Positions 9,063 through 17,229 of a stretch of 64,000 nt of DNA are shown piece by piece. The position numbers and the translations under genes were made by a program. This DNA is from Alphaproteobacteria bacterium (GTDB lineage Bacteria; Pseudomonadota; Alphaproteobacteria; Rhizobiales; Xanthobacteraceae): assembly GCA_037200445.1 (NCBI GenBank), contig JBBCGH010000001.1, positions 434,001-498,000 of the forward strand, read 5' to 3'. Below the pieces are notes generated by a model that made no database searches, had not been told where the DNA came from, and worked only from the letters and a program-made list of their open reading frames with translations. Position 1 is the stretch's first letter; every line of letters starts with the position of its first letter.

Positions 9063-10688
9063 TTACGCCGCGACCTGCTCGTCCTGCCGCGCCGGCGGCC
9101 GGTCGACCGCCATCGGCGTGGTGCGTTTCTTCGCCGAGTAGTACGAGGCGTTCTGGTCGCCGCGCAGCGCCTCGCGGGTGAACTGGATGAGGTGATAGCC
9201 CATGAACGCCGCGCCCATCATTCCGTCGATCTGACCGTGTTTCAGCGCGTGCTTGACCATACGCCAGAACGGTTTGCGGAAGTCCGACAGGATCATGAGA
9301 TAGAGGACGACGCGCCACGCCATCACGGCGCCGAAGCGCAGGTTGTTCCAGGTGAGCTTGCCCTTCGCGGGCGTCACCTTGCGGTTCATATAGGTCGCTT
9401 CGACTTGATGGCGGAAGCGCTCGAACAGCTTTTCGGGATCGTTCGCGTAGGCAATCGAGCGGCGCCACATCGAGACGACGTCGTCGTGAGGGCGCAGGAA
9501 CACGACATTGCTTTCACGCGAGTCGTCCGTGATCAGGCGCCCGTCGCGCTTGAGGCGATCCCATAGCGGTGTCTTGGGGAGCGCCTGCAACAGATTGATG
9601 GTCAGCATCGGGATCTGCGACAGGTCGATGAAGTCCTTCAGCCGCTGTTCGGTATCGGGCGTTTCGGAGTCGAGGCCCAGAATGATGCCGGAGGTGATTT
9701 CGAGGCCGTAGCTGTTGAGCGTCCTGATCGAGTCCAGCATCGGCACGGCGTTGTTGTGCCCTTTCTTGATTGCATCGAGCGCGTCTGCCTCGGGCGTCTC
9801 GATGCCGACGAACATGCCGACGAAGTTCGCTTCCTTCATCAGCGCGAGAATGTCCGTCTGCTTGGCGATGTTCAGCGTCGCCTCGCAGGCGAACATCACC
9901 GGATAGTGGTTGCGCTTCTGCCATTCGATGAGATGCGGCAGCATGTCCTTCGCGGCCTTGCGGTTGCCGATGAAATTGTCATCGACGAAGTAGAGCGTGG
10001 CCGGCGGGTTCGGCTGCGCGAAGATGAAATCGAGTTCGTCGACGATCTGCTGCGGCGACTTCATCCGCGGCTGGCGGCCGTAAAGGCCGGGGATGTCGCA
10101 GAATTCGCAAAGATAGGGGCATCCCGACGAGAACTGCACCGTGCCGAGCAGATAGCGGCCGAACGGCACCTTGTCGTAGGCCGGCAACGGAAACTCCGTG
10201 AGCGGCAGCCGCTCCGTCGTGTTGGCAATGACTTGCTGAGACGGGCGCGCGGTGCTCGCGTCGATCGCGCATACGATCTCATCGGTCGCGTCGCCCATCT
10301 CGCCGACGTGGAGATAGTCGATCTCCGGGTACATCTCGGGCGAGGCCGAGACCGAAGGCCCGCCGAGCACCACCGGCTTGCCGGCCGCGTGCGCGCGGCG
10401 CGCGATGTCGCGGATCTGCTCGGCCTGGATGTGCATGCCGGTGACCAGCACCACATCCGCCCACTGGAAATCTGCCTCGGTCGCCGGCGCGATGTTCTCG
10501 TCGATGAAGCGGACCGGCCAGCTTTCCGGCATGTAGGCGGCGATCAGCAGCAGGCCCTGCGGCGGCATGAAGGCCTTCACGCGGTACATCAGCTTGTAGG
10601 CATGCTGGAACGTGCCGAACGCGGGCGTGTAGATCGGGAACACGCAGAGGACGCGCCGTTTGTTTCGGACGGGCAGGGGGCACTTCAT
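9063..10688 (-). CDS. B12-binding radical SAM enzyme, HpnP-like (probable hopanoid C-2 methylase or relative)
   Basis: A 541-residue protein with an N-terminal cobalamin-binding-like domain (residues ~1-150, VLCVFPIYTPAFGTFQHAY, VVLGGPSVSASPEMYPEIDYLHVGE), a radical SAM domain with Cys190-x3-Cys194-x2-Cys197 (SGCPYLCEFCDIPGLYGR), and a C-terminal region like the DUF4070 tail of this group. The wording of the protein, including FMPPQGLLLIAAY and VYFVDDNFIGNRKAA-like blocks, is close to what I remember of HpnP, which methylates hopanoids at C-2. HpnR-like or other methylases remain possible. ATG 10688 has GGAG 6 nt upstream. It is divergent from the Lgt-like/radical SAM operon. Confidence 0.75.
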   Translation of the reverse strand: MKCPLPVRNKRRVLCVFPIYTPAFGTFQHAYKLMYRVKAFMPPQGLLLIAAYMPESWPVRFIDENIAPATEADFQWADVVLVTGMHIQAEQIRDIARRAHAAGKPVVLGGPSVSASPEMYPEIDYLHVGEMGDATDEIVCAIDASTARPSQQVIANTTERLPLTEFPLPAYDKVPFGRYLLGTVQFSSGCPYLCEFCDIPGLYGRQPRMKSPQQIVDELDFIFAQPNPPATLYFVDDNFIGNRKAAKDMLPHLIEWQKRNHYPVMFACEATLNIAKQTDILALMKEANFVGMFVGIETPEADALDAIKKGHNNAVPMLDSIRTLNSYGLEITSGIILGLDSETPDTEQRLKDFIDLSQIPMLTINLLQALPKTPLWDRLKRDGRLITDDSRESNVVFLRPHDDVVSMWRRSIAYANDPEKLFERFRHQVEATYMNRKVTPAKGKLTWNNLRFGAVMAWRVVLYLMILSDFRKPFWRMVKHALKHGQIDGMMGAAFMGYHLIQFTREALRGDQNASYYSAKKRTTPMAVDRPPARQDEQVAA

Positions 10689-10876
10689 TCCAGTCTCCGG
10701 TCGCCGGCTACCGCCATCATCCACGGGGAGTCGTTCCCGTTCAATACCTTAGCGAAGCGCCCCGCCGGCTGGTTTCGGCAGGGACAGGGCCGAATCCGCC
10801 GTGGCATCTGGATCAACGCCTATTGCGAGGCGGTCGGCCCCCCGCATACGCTTGTTGCTTCGGTGCCGGGACGGGT

Positions 10877-11602
10877 ATGGGCGGCTTCCTGATCCACGCG
10901 GCCTTCGACGTATTGGCTTGGGCGGCGGCGGGCGCGGCCGGGCTCTGGCTGATGCGTTCGGGGCGTGTTGCGTTTCCGGTGCCGCAGCCGTTGCGGCTGT
11001 CCTACCTGGCGGCGCTGGTCTTCGGCGCGGGCCTCGGGGCTGTCGCGTTCGGCACAGCGAACCTCTGGCTTTCGGGCGAGAGCGGCGCGGCCCGCTCGAT
11101 CGAGGGTGCGGTCGCGGGCGCTATCATTGCGATCGAGGTCTACAAACGCATCGCCGGTATCCGGCAGCGCACCGGTGCGCGCTTCGCGCTGCCCTTCGCG
11201 GTCGGCGTCGCGGTCGGGCGGATCGGCTGCTTTCTCTCCGGCCTCGACGACTTCACCTACGGCACGCCGACGACGCTGCCCTGGGCGCATGACTTCGGCG
11301 ACGGCGTGCAGCGCCATCCGGTGCAGCTTTACGAGAGCCTCGCGATGGCGGCGTTCGCCGCCGTCTATCTGTGGCGTGTGCTGCGCCACGACCGGTTCTT
11401 CATCGAGCAGGGCTTCTATCTCGCCGCCGGCTTCTATGGCGCGCAACGCTTCGTGTGGGAGTTCTTCAAGCCCTACGGCACGCTGTTCGGCCCGTTCACG
11501 CTGTTCCATGTCCTGTCGGCCGCGGTGCTGATCTACGCAATCGTCATGATCGCGACCGCGCCGAAACCGCAAGAGAGTATCCATGAACGCGCTTTTGCGT
11601 AG
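10877..11602 (+). CDS. Lgt-like (prolipoprotein diacylglyceryl transferase family) membrane protein, non-canonical
   Basis: A 241-residue polytopic membrane protein related to Lgt, which moves diacylglycerol from phosphatidylglycerol onto lipoprotein cysteines. Shared blocks are VGRIGCFLSG, PTTLPW, RHPVQLYES and FYGAQRFVWEFFKPYG. Compared with remembered E. coli Lgt, Arg143 and Tyr235 equivalents are kept, but His103 (HGGLIG) appears as Glu (EGAVAG) and Asn146 (GRLGN) as Cys. It may therefore use another substrate. The ATG chosen starts the first membrane segment; an upstream TTG (10823) is weaker. The gene overlaps the next one by 20 nt, so they form an operon. Confidence 0.8.
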   Translation: MGGFLIHAAFDVLAWAAAGAAGLWLMRSGRVAFPVPQPLRLSYLAALVFGAGLGAVAFGTANLWLSGESGAARSIEGAVAGAIIAIEVYKRIAGIRQRTGARFALPFAVGVAVGRIGCFLSGLDDFTYGTPTTLPWAHDFGDGVQRHPVQLYESLAMAAFAAVYLWRVLRHDRFFIEQGFYLAAGFYGAQRFVWEFFKPYGTLFGPFTLFHVLSAAVLIYAIVMIATAPKPQESIHERAFA

Positions 11603-13016
11603 ATCGCGGCCATATATCTTCTGGGGCCAGACGCAGTCGCTGTGCGAGACCTGCCTGAAGCTCGTGCCGGCCAAGATCGAAATTACCGGCGACGAGGTCT
11701 GGTACGAGAAGCGCTGCCGCGAGCATGGCGTGCAGTCGACGCTGCTCTCGACCGACGCCGCCTACTGGCGCATGTGCAAGGACTACATCAAGCCGGGCGA
11801 CAAGCCGCTCGCGTTTCAAAATCGCACCGAATACGGCTGCCCCTACGATTGCGGGCTGTGCCCGGACCACGAGCAGCATTCCTGCCTGGCGCTGATCGAG
11901 ATCAACGAGCATTGCAACCTGACCTGTCCGGTGTGCTTTGCGGAATCCTCGCCGCAGAAGTCGAAGCATCTGCCACTCCCGACGATCTCGCGCATGTTCG
12001 ACGCGCTGATCGCGAGCGAGGGCGAGCCGGACCTGGTGCAGATTTCCGGCGGTGAGCCGACGCTGCATCCGGACTTTTTCGCGATTCTGGACGAGGCGCG
12101 CGCCCGCCCGATCCGCCATGTGATGATCAATAGCAACGGGTTGCGCATCGCGCGCGAGCCGGATTTCGTGGCCCGGCTGGCCGAGCGCAAACGCGGGCTC
12201 GAGGTCTACCTGCAGTTCGACTCGCTCGAACGTGACGCGCTGATGAACCTGCGTGGCGCGGATTTGCGGCGCGTGCGGCAGGAGGCGCTGGAAAATCTCG
12301 AACGCCACGGCATCTCCACAACGCTGGTCGTCACCGTGAAACGCGGCGTGAACGAGCACGAGATCGGCCGCATCGTGCAGCATGCGCTCGAATGGCGCTG
12401 CGTGCGCGGGGTCACGTTCCAGCCGGTGCAGGATGCCGGCCGCAACGAGAACTTCGACGCCAAGCGCGACCGCGTGCTGCTTTCCGACATCCGCCGAGCG
12501 GTGGTGCGCGAATCGGGCGTATTCGGCGCAGCCGACATGATACCGCTCCCCTGCAATCCGGAGCAGATCTCGATTGCCTACGGGCTGCGCAACGGACGGC
12601 AGGTTCTGCCCGTGACCTCGATGCTGTCGCGCGAAGAGCTCGTCGCCACGATCCCGAACACCATCAACTTCGAGAAGCAGCCGGTGCTGCGCGAGAAATT
12701 CATCGAGCTGTTCTCGCTCTCCTCCGGCCCGAACAACTGCGCCGAGCGGCTGCACGAGTTCCTGTGCTGCCTGCCGAAGGTCGAGGCGCCGGGGTCGCTC
12801 TCCTACGAGAACGTGTTTCGCGTCGCGATCGTGCAGTTCATGGACCGTTTCAATTTCTGCGTCGGCGGCGTGAAGCGCTCCTGCATCCACTTCGTCACGC
12901 CGAACGGCCAGATCATTCCGTTCGACACCTACAACCTGTTCTACCGCAACGGCGCGATCGAGAAGATCCGCGCGGCGCTCGCGTCATCGCGCCATGCCGG
13001 CGAGATCACGGCATGA
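11583..13016 (+). CDS. radical SAM protein resembling tetraether lipid synthase (Tes/MJ0619 family)
   Basis: A 477-residue radical SAM enzyme. The N-terminus has a rubredoxin-like set (Cys21-x2-Cys24, later KRCREHG). A first cysteine cluster Cys86-x3-Cys90-x2-Cys93 (CPYDCGLCPDHEQHSC) is followed by the radical SAM motif Cys111-x3-Cys115-x2-Cys118 (CNLTCPVCFAES), then QISGGEPTLHPDF. More cysteines lie near the C-terminus (FLCCLPK, FNFCVGG, RSCIHF). This layout is that of archaeal Tes, which couples lipid chains carbon to carbon, and its bacterial homologues. The bacterial reaction here is unknown. It overlaps the Lgt-like gene upstream and a small membrane-protein gene downstream (ATGA). Confidence 0.8.
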   Translation: MNALLRRSRPYIFWGQTQSLCETCLKLVPAKIEITGDEVWYEKRCREHGVQSTLLSTDAAYWRMCKDYIKPGDKPLAFQNRTEYGCPYDCGLCPDHEQHSCLALIEINEHCNLTCPVCFAESSPQKSKHLPLPTISRMFDALIASEGEPDLVQISGGEPTLHPDFFAILDEARARPIRHVMINSNGLRIAREPDFVARLAERKRGLEVYLQFDSLERDALMNLRGADLRRVRQEALENLERHGISTTLVVTVKRGVNEHEIGRIVQHALEWRCVRGVTFQPVQDAGRNENFDAKRDRVLLSDIRRAVVRESGVFGAADMIPLPCNPEQISIAYGLRNGRQVLPVTSMLSREELVATIPNTINFEKQPVLREKFIELFSLSSGPNNCAERLHEFLCCLPKVEAPGSLSYENVFRVAIVQFMDRFNFCVGGVKRSCIHFVTPNGQIIPFDTYNLFYRNGAIEKIRAALASSRHAGEITA

Positions 13017-13261
13017 GAGTGCCGGACCACCCTTTGACAACGCCCACCAGTCCACACGGCCGCAACGGATGCGTGACCGCCCTCCTGGCAATGCTTGGCT
13101 TGTTCCTGCTGCTGCCCGGACTATGCGCCGGGTTCTGGGTGATTGGACTATGGGGCGGGATGTCGGCCAAAGAGCGCGCCGAAGGCATGTCCACGCTGAC
13201 CGTGTTTGCGGCTCTGTTCGGCCTTGGGATTTGGTTGATCATCAGGGCGTTTCGGAGATAG
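13013..13261 (+). CDS. small two-helix membrane protein with LLLPGLC motif, paralogue 1
   Basis: An 82-residue protein whose ATG overlaps the stop of the radical SAM gene (ATGA), indicating translational coupling. After a hydrophilic start (residues 1-19) it has two membrane helices. The first contains GC...LGLFLLLPGLCAG and the second runs TLTVFAALFGLGIWLIIRAF. The same motif recurs in the next three small genes. No known family is recognised. Coupling suggests it works with, or is membrane-anchoring for, the radical SAM/Lgt-like pair. Confidence 0.75.
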   Translation: MRVPDHPLTTPTSPHGRNGCVTALLAMLGLFLLLPGLCAGFWVIGLWGGMSAKERAEGMSTLTVFAALFGLGIWLIIRAFRR

Positions 13262-13306
13262 CGGGCGTGAAGATCTTCGCGCCGAGATGAGGAGCATGGT
13301 GCACGC

Positions 13307-13558
13307 ATGAGCGAATCGCCGCTTTCGACACGGCCGCCTCCGCCGCCGATGAGCGGTTGCGCGCTGGCTCTTCTCGGCCTCGTAGGTGTCGTCCTGCTGC
13401 TTCCCGGCCTCTGCTCGCTGATCGTGATCGGCATCGGCCTGAGCGACGGCAGCCTGGGCAGGCATCTGAATGACCTCATGGGGTTTTTCCTGATGACGTT
13501 CCTGGCAGCCGCGGGCGGCATTTTCCTTATTCGTTTCGTATTCCGCGGCGGGCGATAG
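13307..13558 (+). CDS. small two-helix membrane protein with LLLPGLC motif, paralogue 2
   Basis: An 83-residue protein with a proline-rich N-terminus (STRPPPPPMSG), then GCALALLGLVGVVLLLPGLC as first helix and LMGFFLMTFLAAAGGIFLIRFVF as second. The motif and spacing match paralogue 1. It follows paralogue 1 after 45 nt. The function is unknown. Confidence 0.7.
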   Translation: MSESPLSTRPPPPPMSGCALALLGLVGVVLLLPGLCSLIVIGIGLSDGSLGRHLNDLMGFFLMTFLAAAGGIFLIRFVFRGGR

Positions 13559-13585
13559 AAGGGCTGACGCAGCGGAGGCGATGGC

Positions 13586-13783
13586 GTGAAAGTCTTGATG
13601 GTGATCGTCGGACTGATCTTGCTGCTGCCGGGGATTTGCGCGGTGATCTCCGCCATCACGATGCTGCCCTGGGCGTGGCGCGATCTGTCCTCGCTCGCTC
13701 TGCTGCTGCTGCTTTGGGCCTTCTGCGGGCTGATCTCGTTTGGGGGCCTTCGGCTGATCGGCCGCGGCACGCGCGGCCCGTGA
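13586..13783 (+). CDS. small two-helix membrane protein with LLLPGIC motif, paralogue 3
   Basis: A 65-residue protein that begins almost directly in the first helix (VGLILLLPGICAVISAI) and ends with a second helix (LALLLLLWAFCGLISFGGL). It lacks the Gly-Cys that precedes the helix in the other three. It starts 27 nt after paralogue 2, and its stop overlaps the GTG start of paralogue 4. Confidence 0.65.
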   Translation: MKVLMVIVGLILLLPGICAVISAITMLPWAWRDLSSLALLLLLWAFCGLISFGGLRLIGRGTRGP

Positions 13784-14019
13784 GCGCTCCCGCCCCCGAA
13801 CGCAGGCGGCGGGAGAAGCGCAGCGGCTGCGCGGTTCTGTTCATGACGATCGTCGGGCTGGTGCTGATGCTGCCCGCAATGTGCTCGGTGGTCTTCATGA
13901 GCTATCTCAAGGGTGGCGGCGATCTTGAGCTTCTCTGGGCGATTACGTTCCTGTTCGCGGCGGTCGGCCTCTCGATGATCATTTTTGCCGCTAGCAGTCG
14001 CGCCGGTTCCGGAAATTAA
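13780..14019 (+). CDS. small two-helix membrane protein with LMLPAMC motif, paralogue 4
   Basis: A 79-residue protein read from a GTG that overlaps the previous stop (GTGA). It has a basic N-terminus (ERRRREKRSGC), then VLFMTIVGLVLMLPAMCS as first helix and LLWAITFLFAAVGLSMIIFAA as second. It is the most divergent of the four tandem paralogues (LPAMC instead of LPGLC). The GTG is preferred because a longer in-frame version would lie mostly inside paralogue 3. typA follows after 88 nt. Confidence 0.6.
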   Translation: MSAPAPERRRREKRSGCAVLFMTIVGLVLMLPAMCSVVFMSYLKGGGDLELLWAITFLFAAVGLSMIIFAASSRAGSGN

Positions 14020-14107
14020 CCGATTGCCTTCGGGCATCTGCTTCCTATATTGCAGTGCAAGATCGCGCCGTATTCGGCGACTCGATCGATTCGGAACTCC
14101 GGGACAC

Positions 14108-15934
14108 ATGAACCTTCGTAACGTGGCGATCATCGCCCACGTCGACCATGGCAAGACGACGCTGGTCGACCGGCTGCTGCAGCAATCCGGCTCCTTCCGC
14201 GAGAACCAGCGGGTGGCGGAGCGCGCGATGGATTCCAACGATCTGGAGCGCGAACGCGGCATCACGATCCTCGCCAAGGCGACCTCGATCCTGTGGAAGG
14301 ACACGCGCATCAACATCGTGGATACGCCCGGCCACGCCGACTTCGGCGGCGAAGTCGAGCGCATCCTCAACATGGTGGATGGTGCGCTGGTACTCGTGGA
14401 TGCGGCGGAAGGCCCCCTGCCGCAGACCAAGTTCGTGGTGTCGAAGGCGCTCAAGATGGGACTCAAACCCATCGTGGTGATCAACAAGGTGGACCGGCCG
14501 GACGCGCGCGCGACCGAGGTGGTGAACGAGGTGTTCGACCTGTTCGCCGCACTCGATGCGACCGACGAGCAGCTCGATTTCCCGATCCTCTATGGCTCGG
14601 CCAAGCAGGGCTGGATGGCGACGAGCCTCGACGGCTCGCACGCCGACGGCATGAAGCCTTTGTTCGAGTTGATCCTCAACCACGTCAAAGCGCCGGTGGT
14701 CGAGGAAGGGCCGTTCCGGCTGCTCGGCACGATCCTCGAGGCCAATCCGTATCTCGGGCGCGTCGTCACGGGCCGCATCACCTCGGGTTCGGTCAAGCCG
14801 AACCAGGCCGTGAAGGTGCTCGATCATGACGGGACCCTGGTGGAAGCCGGCCGCATCATGAAGGTGCTGGCGTTCCGCGGGCTGGAGCGCGTGCCGGTCG
14901 ACGAAGGCACGGCGGGCGACATCGTGGCGCTTGCCGGACTGCCGAATGCGACTGTGGCGCACACGATCTGCGCGCCCGAAGTCGAGACGCCGCTGCCGGC
15001 ACAGCCGATCGATCCGCCCACGTTGGCGATGACCTTCCGGGTCAACGATTCACCGCTCGCCGGCACCGAGGGCGACAAGGTCACGGGCCGCATGATCCGC
15101 GACCGGCTGCTGCGCGAGGCCGAGGGCAATGTGGCGCTGCGCATCCGCGAATCCGACGACAGCGACGCGATGGAGGTCGCGGGCCGCGGCGAACTCCAGC
15201 TCGGCATCCTGATCGAGACGATGCGGCGCGAGGGCTTCGAGCTCTCGGTCTCGCGCCCGAAAGTGCTGTTGCGCCGGGACGCGGCAGGCGAACTCGAAGA
15301 GCCGCTCGAAGAGGTCGTGGTCGACGTCGACGAGGAGCATTCCGGCGTCGTCGTGCAAAAGATGTCGGAGCGCAAGGCGGAGCTGATCGAGATGCGGCCC
15401 TCCGGCGGGCACCGCACGCGGCTCGTGTTCTTCGCGCCGACGCGCGGGCTGATCGGTTACCAGGGCGAGCTGTTAACCGACACGCGCGGCACCGCGATCA
15501 TGAACCGCCTGTTCCACGGCTACACGCCGCACAAGGGCGAGATCGAGGGCCGCCGCAACGGCGTGCTCATCTCCAACGATCAGGGCGACGCCGTCGCCTA
15601 TGCGATGTGGAAACTGGAAGACCGCGGGCCGATGATGATCGAGCCCGGCTGGAAGGTCTATCGCGGCATGATTGTCGGCGAGCACACGCGCGGCAACGAT
15701 CTCGAGATCAACGTGCTCAAGGGCAAGCAGCTCACCAACATCCGCACCACCTCGAAGGATGAGGCGGTGCGGCTGACGCCGCCGACCCGCATGACCTTGG
15801 AAAAGGCGCTCGCCTATATCCAGGACGACGAGCTGGTCGAGGTCACGCCGAAGTCGATCCGGCTGCGCAAGAAGCTGCTCGACCCGAACGAGCGCAAGCG
15901 CGCCGAGCGCGCGCGCGAGGCCGAGACGGTCTGA
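14108..15934 (+). CDS. typA: translational GTPase TypA/BipA
   Basis: A 608-residue ribosome-associated GTPase of the elongation-factor superfamily, used in 50S assembly and in growth under stress or cold. The N-terminal G domain has G1 AHVDHGKTT, G2 in ERERGITI, G3 DTPGHADFGGE and G4 NKVDRPDAR. Domain II, an EF-G-like domain V and the BipA C-terminal domain (RGLIGYQGELLTDTRGTAIM, GMIVGEHTRGNDLEINV) follow. The length is normal. The ATG at MNLRNVAII is the family start; an upstream in-frame start would add about 41 residues without support. Confidence 0.97.
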   Translation: MNLRNVAIIAHVDHGKTTLVDRLLQQSGSFRENQRVAERAMDSNDLERERGITILAKATSILWKDTRINIVDTPGHADFGGEVERILNMVDGALVLVDAAEGPLPQTKFVVSKALKMGLKPIVVINKVDRPDARATEVVNEVFDLFAALDATDEQLDFPILYGSAKQGWMATSLDGSHADGMKPLFELILNHVKAPVVEEGPFRLLGTILEANPYLGRVVTGRITSGSVKPNQAVKVLDHDGTLVEAGRIMKVLAFRGLERVPVDEGTAGDIVALAGLPNATVAHTICAPEVETPLPAQPIDPPTLAMTFRVNDSPLAGTEGDKVTGRMIRDRLLREAEGNVALRIRESDDSDAMEVAGRGELQLGILIETMRREGFELSVSRPKVLLRRDAAGELEEPLEEVVVDVDEEHSGVVVQKMSERKAELIEMRPSGGHRTRLVFFAPTRGLIGYQGELLTDTRGTAIMNRLFHGYTPHKGEIEGRRNGVLISNDQGDAVAYAMWKLEDRGPMMIEPGWKVYRGMIVGEHTRGNDLEINVLKGKQLTNIRTTSKDEAVRLTPPTRMTLEKALAYIQDDELVEVTPKSIRLRKKLLDPNERKRAERAREAETV

Positions 15935-16062
15935 CGCGCCGCTCGAGTCCCGATTTGTGACAGTGACACTGACTCAGTGCGCGGCACTTTTCCAAATCCA
16001 AGTCAAGAGTCCGGGGCGCGGGAAGACGCCTGTGATGCAGGCACAACACGGTGTTCAAATCG

Positions 16063-16078
16063 TTAACTCTCGGTTAAC
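16063..16078. promoter_or_regulatory. CtrA-type box (TTAA-N7-TTAAC)
   Basis: The sequence TTAACTCTCGGTTAAC matches the alphaproteobacterial CtrA consensus TTAA-N7-TTAA exactly and sits 43 nt before the GNAT gene at 16121. CtrA is the cell-cycle response regulator. Whether it binds here is inference. Confidence 0.5.
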
Positions 16079-16120
16079 AGAGGGCTTGCAACCCGCCAAA
16101 TCCCTTTGTTCAATTGACTC

Positions 16121-16630
16121 ATGAGCACCATCCTCATCGAGATTCGCCGCGCGAAGCCAGCCGACGCCACGCTGGTCGCTGCGACGCACGATGCGGCGTG
16201 GAGGACGGCTTATCGCGGCATCATCCCCGGACCCGAACTCGAGAAGCTGATCAGCCGGCGCGGGCCGGGCTGGTGGGAGAATGCGATCGCCAAGGGCAGC
16301 CGCGTCGCGCTGCTGCAGTTCGGCGACCGCGTCGCGGGCTATGCGAACTACGGGCGCAACCGCGCACGCAGCCTGTTCTACGACGGCGAGATCTACGAAC
16401 TCTATCTCTGTCCGGAATTCCAGGGGCTCGGCTTTGGCCGCCGCCTGTTCACCGCGGCGCGGCGCGATCTCGCGCAGAGCGGGCTCAAGAGCTTGGTGAT
16501 TTGGGCGCTGACCGACAACGACCCGGCGGTCTCCTTCTACAAGGCGCTGGGCGGCCGCGCGGTCGCGCGCTCCTCGGAGCGCTTCGGCGCAAAGAGCCTC
16601 GATAAGGTGGCGTTCGGCTGGCAGAACTAA
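16121..16630 (+). CDS. GNAT-family N-acetyltransferase
   Basis: A 169-residue acetyltransferase. It opens with RRAKPADATLVAATHDAAWRTAYRGIIPG, typical of a GNAT subgroup, and the acetyl-CoA loop is LCPEFQGLGFGRRLFTAAR (Q/R-x-x-G-x-G/A) near residues 88-106. The terminal strand segment NDPAVSFYKALGGRAVAR is also usual. The substrate is unknown. It is preceded by a CtrA-like box and followed by a degenerate palindrome. Confidence 0.88.
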   Translation: MSTILIEIRRAKPADATLVAATHDAAWRTAYRGIIPGPELEKLISRRGPGWWENAIAKGSRVALLQFGDRVAGYANYGRNRARSLFYDGEIYELYLCPEFQGLGFGRRLFTAARRDLAQSGLKSLVIWALTDNDPAVSFYKALGGRAVARSSERFGAKSLDKVAFGWQN

Positions 16631-16639
16631 TCGCGTCAC

Positions 16640-16688
16640 CCGAAAAGCATGTCCCGGACCTGAGTCGGGATGGGCACCGGCTTTTCGG
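16640..16688. repeat. degenerate dispersed palindrome
   Basis: Outer arms CCGAAAAGC / GCTTTTCGG around a GC-rich inner hairpin (TCCCGGACCTGAGTCGGGA). It resembles another palindrome class common between genes in Bradyrhizobium relatives and differs from the 49-bp element. It lies between two convergent genes, after the GNAT stop. Confidence 0.7.
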
Positions 16689-16731
16689 ATAAAGGTCACA
16701 CGCAAACAAGTCTGCCGCCCCGGCGCAGGGC

Positions 16732-17217
16732 TCAGGCCGCCGCGATCCGCTCGAGTCGTGGTTTCGCCAACGCCAGATAGTCCGATGTCCGCAAAGCCAT
16801 GGACCTGCCGAGGCGCGCGGCGTTGAAGAATAATTCTTCGAACTGCGTAATCGATGGGTCGGCGATCAGCGTCAAGTCTTGGTGAAATGCAAACGGCAGC
16901 ACCGTGCCCGCAACGCTGCCTGCGAGCCGCTCGGCAACGTCCGTTGCGGCAAACCCCGCGTAGGTTGCGCCTGAAAACAATGCCTTGACCTTGCCGGTAT
17001 CGACGCGGGCGTTTCCCGGCACAACGGCCAGCACAAAACGCGAGGTCTTCTTTCCGATCTTCACGATCAGCACGATGCACTTCGCGGCCGCCTCAATCGG
17101 GTTTCCACGCAGCGCGCTGACTCTATCGGTCTGCCCTTCCGGCGCGTGGTCGATCAGCCGATACGAAGCCTTATTCGTGTCGAGAAGCTCGATCAGTCTG
17201 TCGTACATTTCGCCCAT
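16732..17217 (-). CDS. YbaK/EbsC-family aminoacyl-tRNA deacylase
   Basis: A 161-residue cytosolic protein of the YbaK/ProX editing superfamily, which hydrolyses mischarged tRNAs such as Cys-tRNA(Pro) or Ala-tRNA(Pro). Family features are DHAPEGQTDRVSALRGNPIEAAAKCIV (the Lys in AAAKCIV is the conserved core lysine), VLAVVPGNARVD and VLPFAFHQDLTLIAD. It lies 12 nt downstream of an ArsR-type regulator on the same strand and is probably co-transcribed with it. The true substrate is not evident. Confidence 0.85.
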   Translation of the reverse strand: MGEMYDRLIELLDTNKASYRLIDHAPEGQTDRVSALRGNPIEAAAKCIVLIVKIGKKTSRFVLAVVPGNARVDTGKVKALFSGATYAGFAATDVAERLAGSVAGTVLPFAFHQDLTLIADPSITQFEELFFNAARLGRSMALRTSDYLALAKPRLERIAAA

Positions 17218-17229
17218 TACGCACCCACA

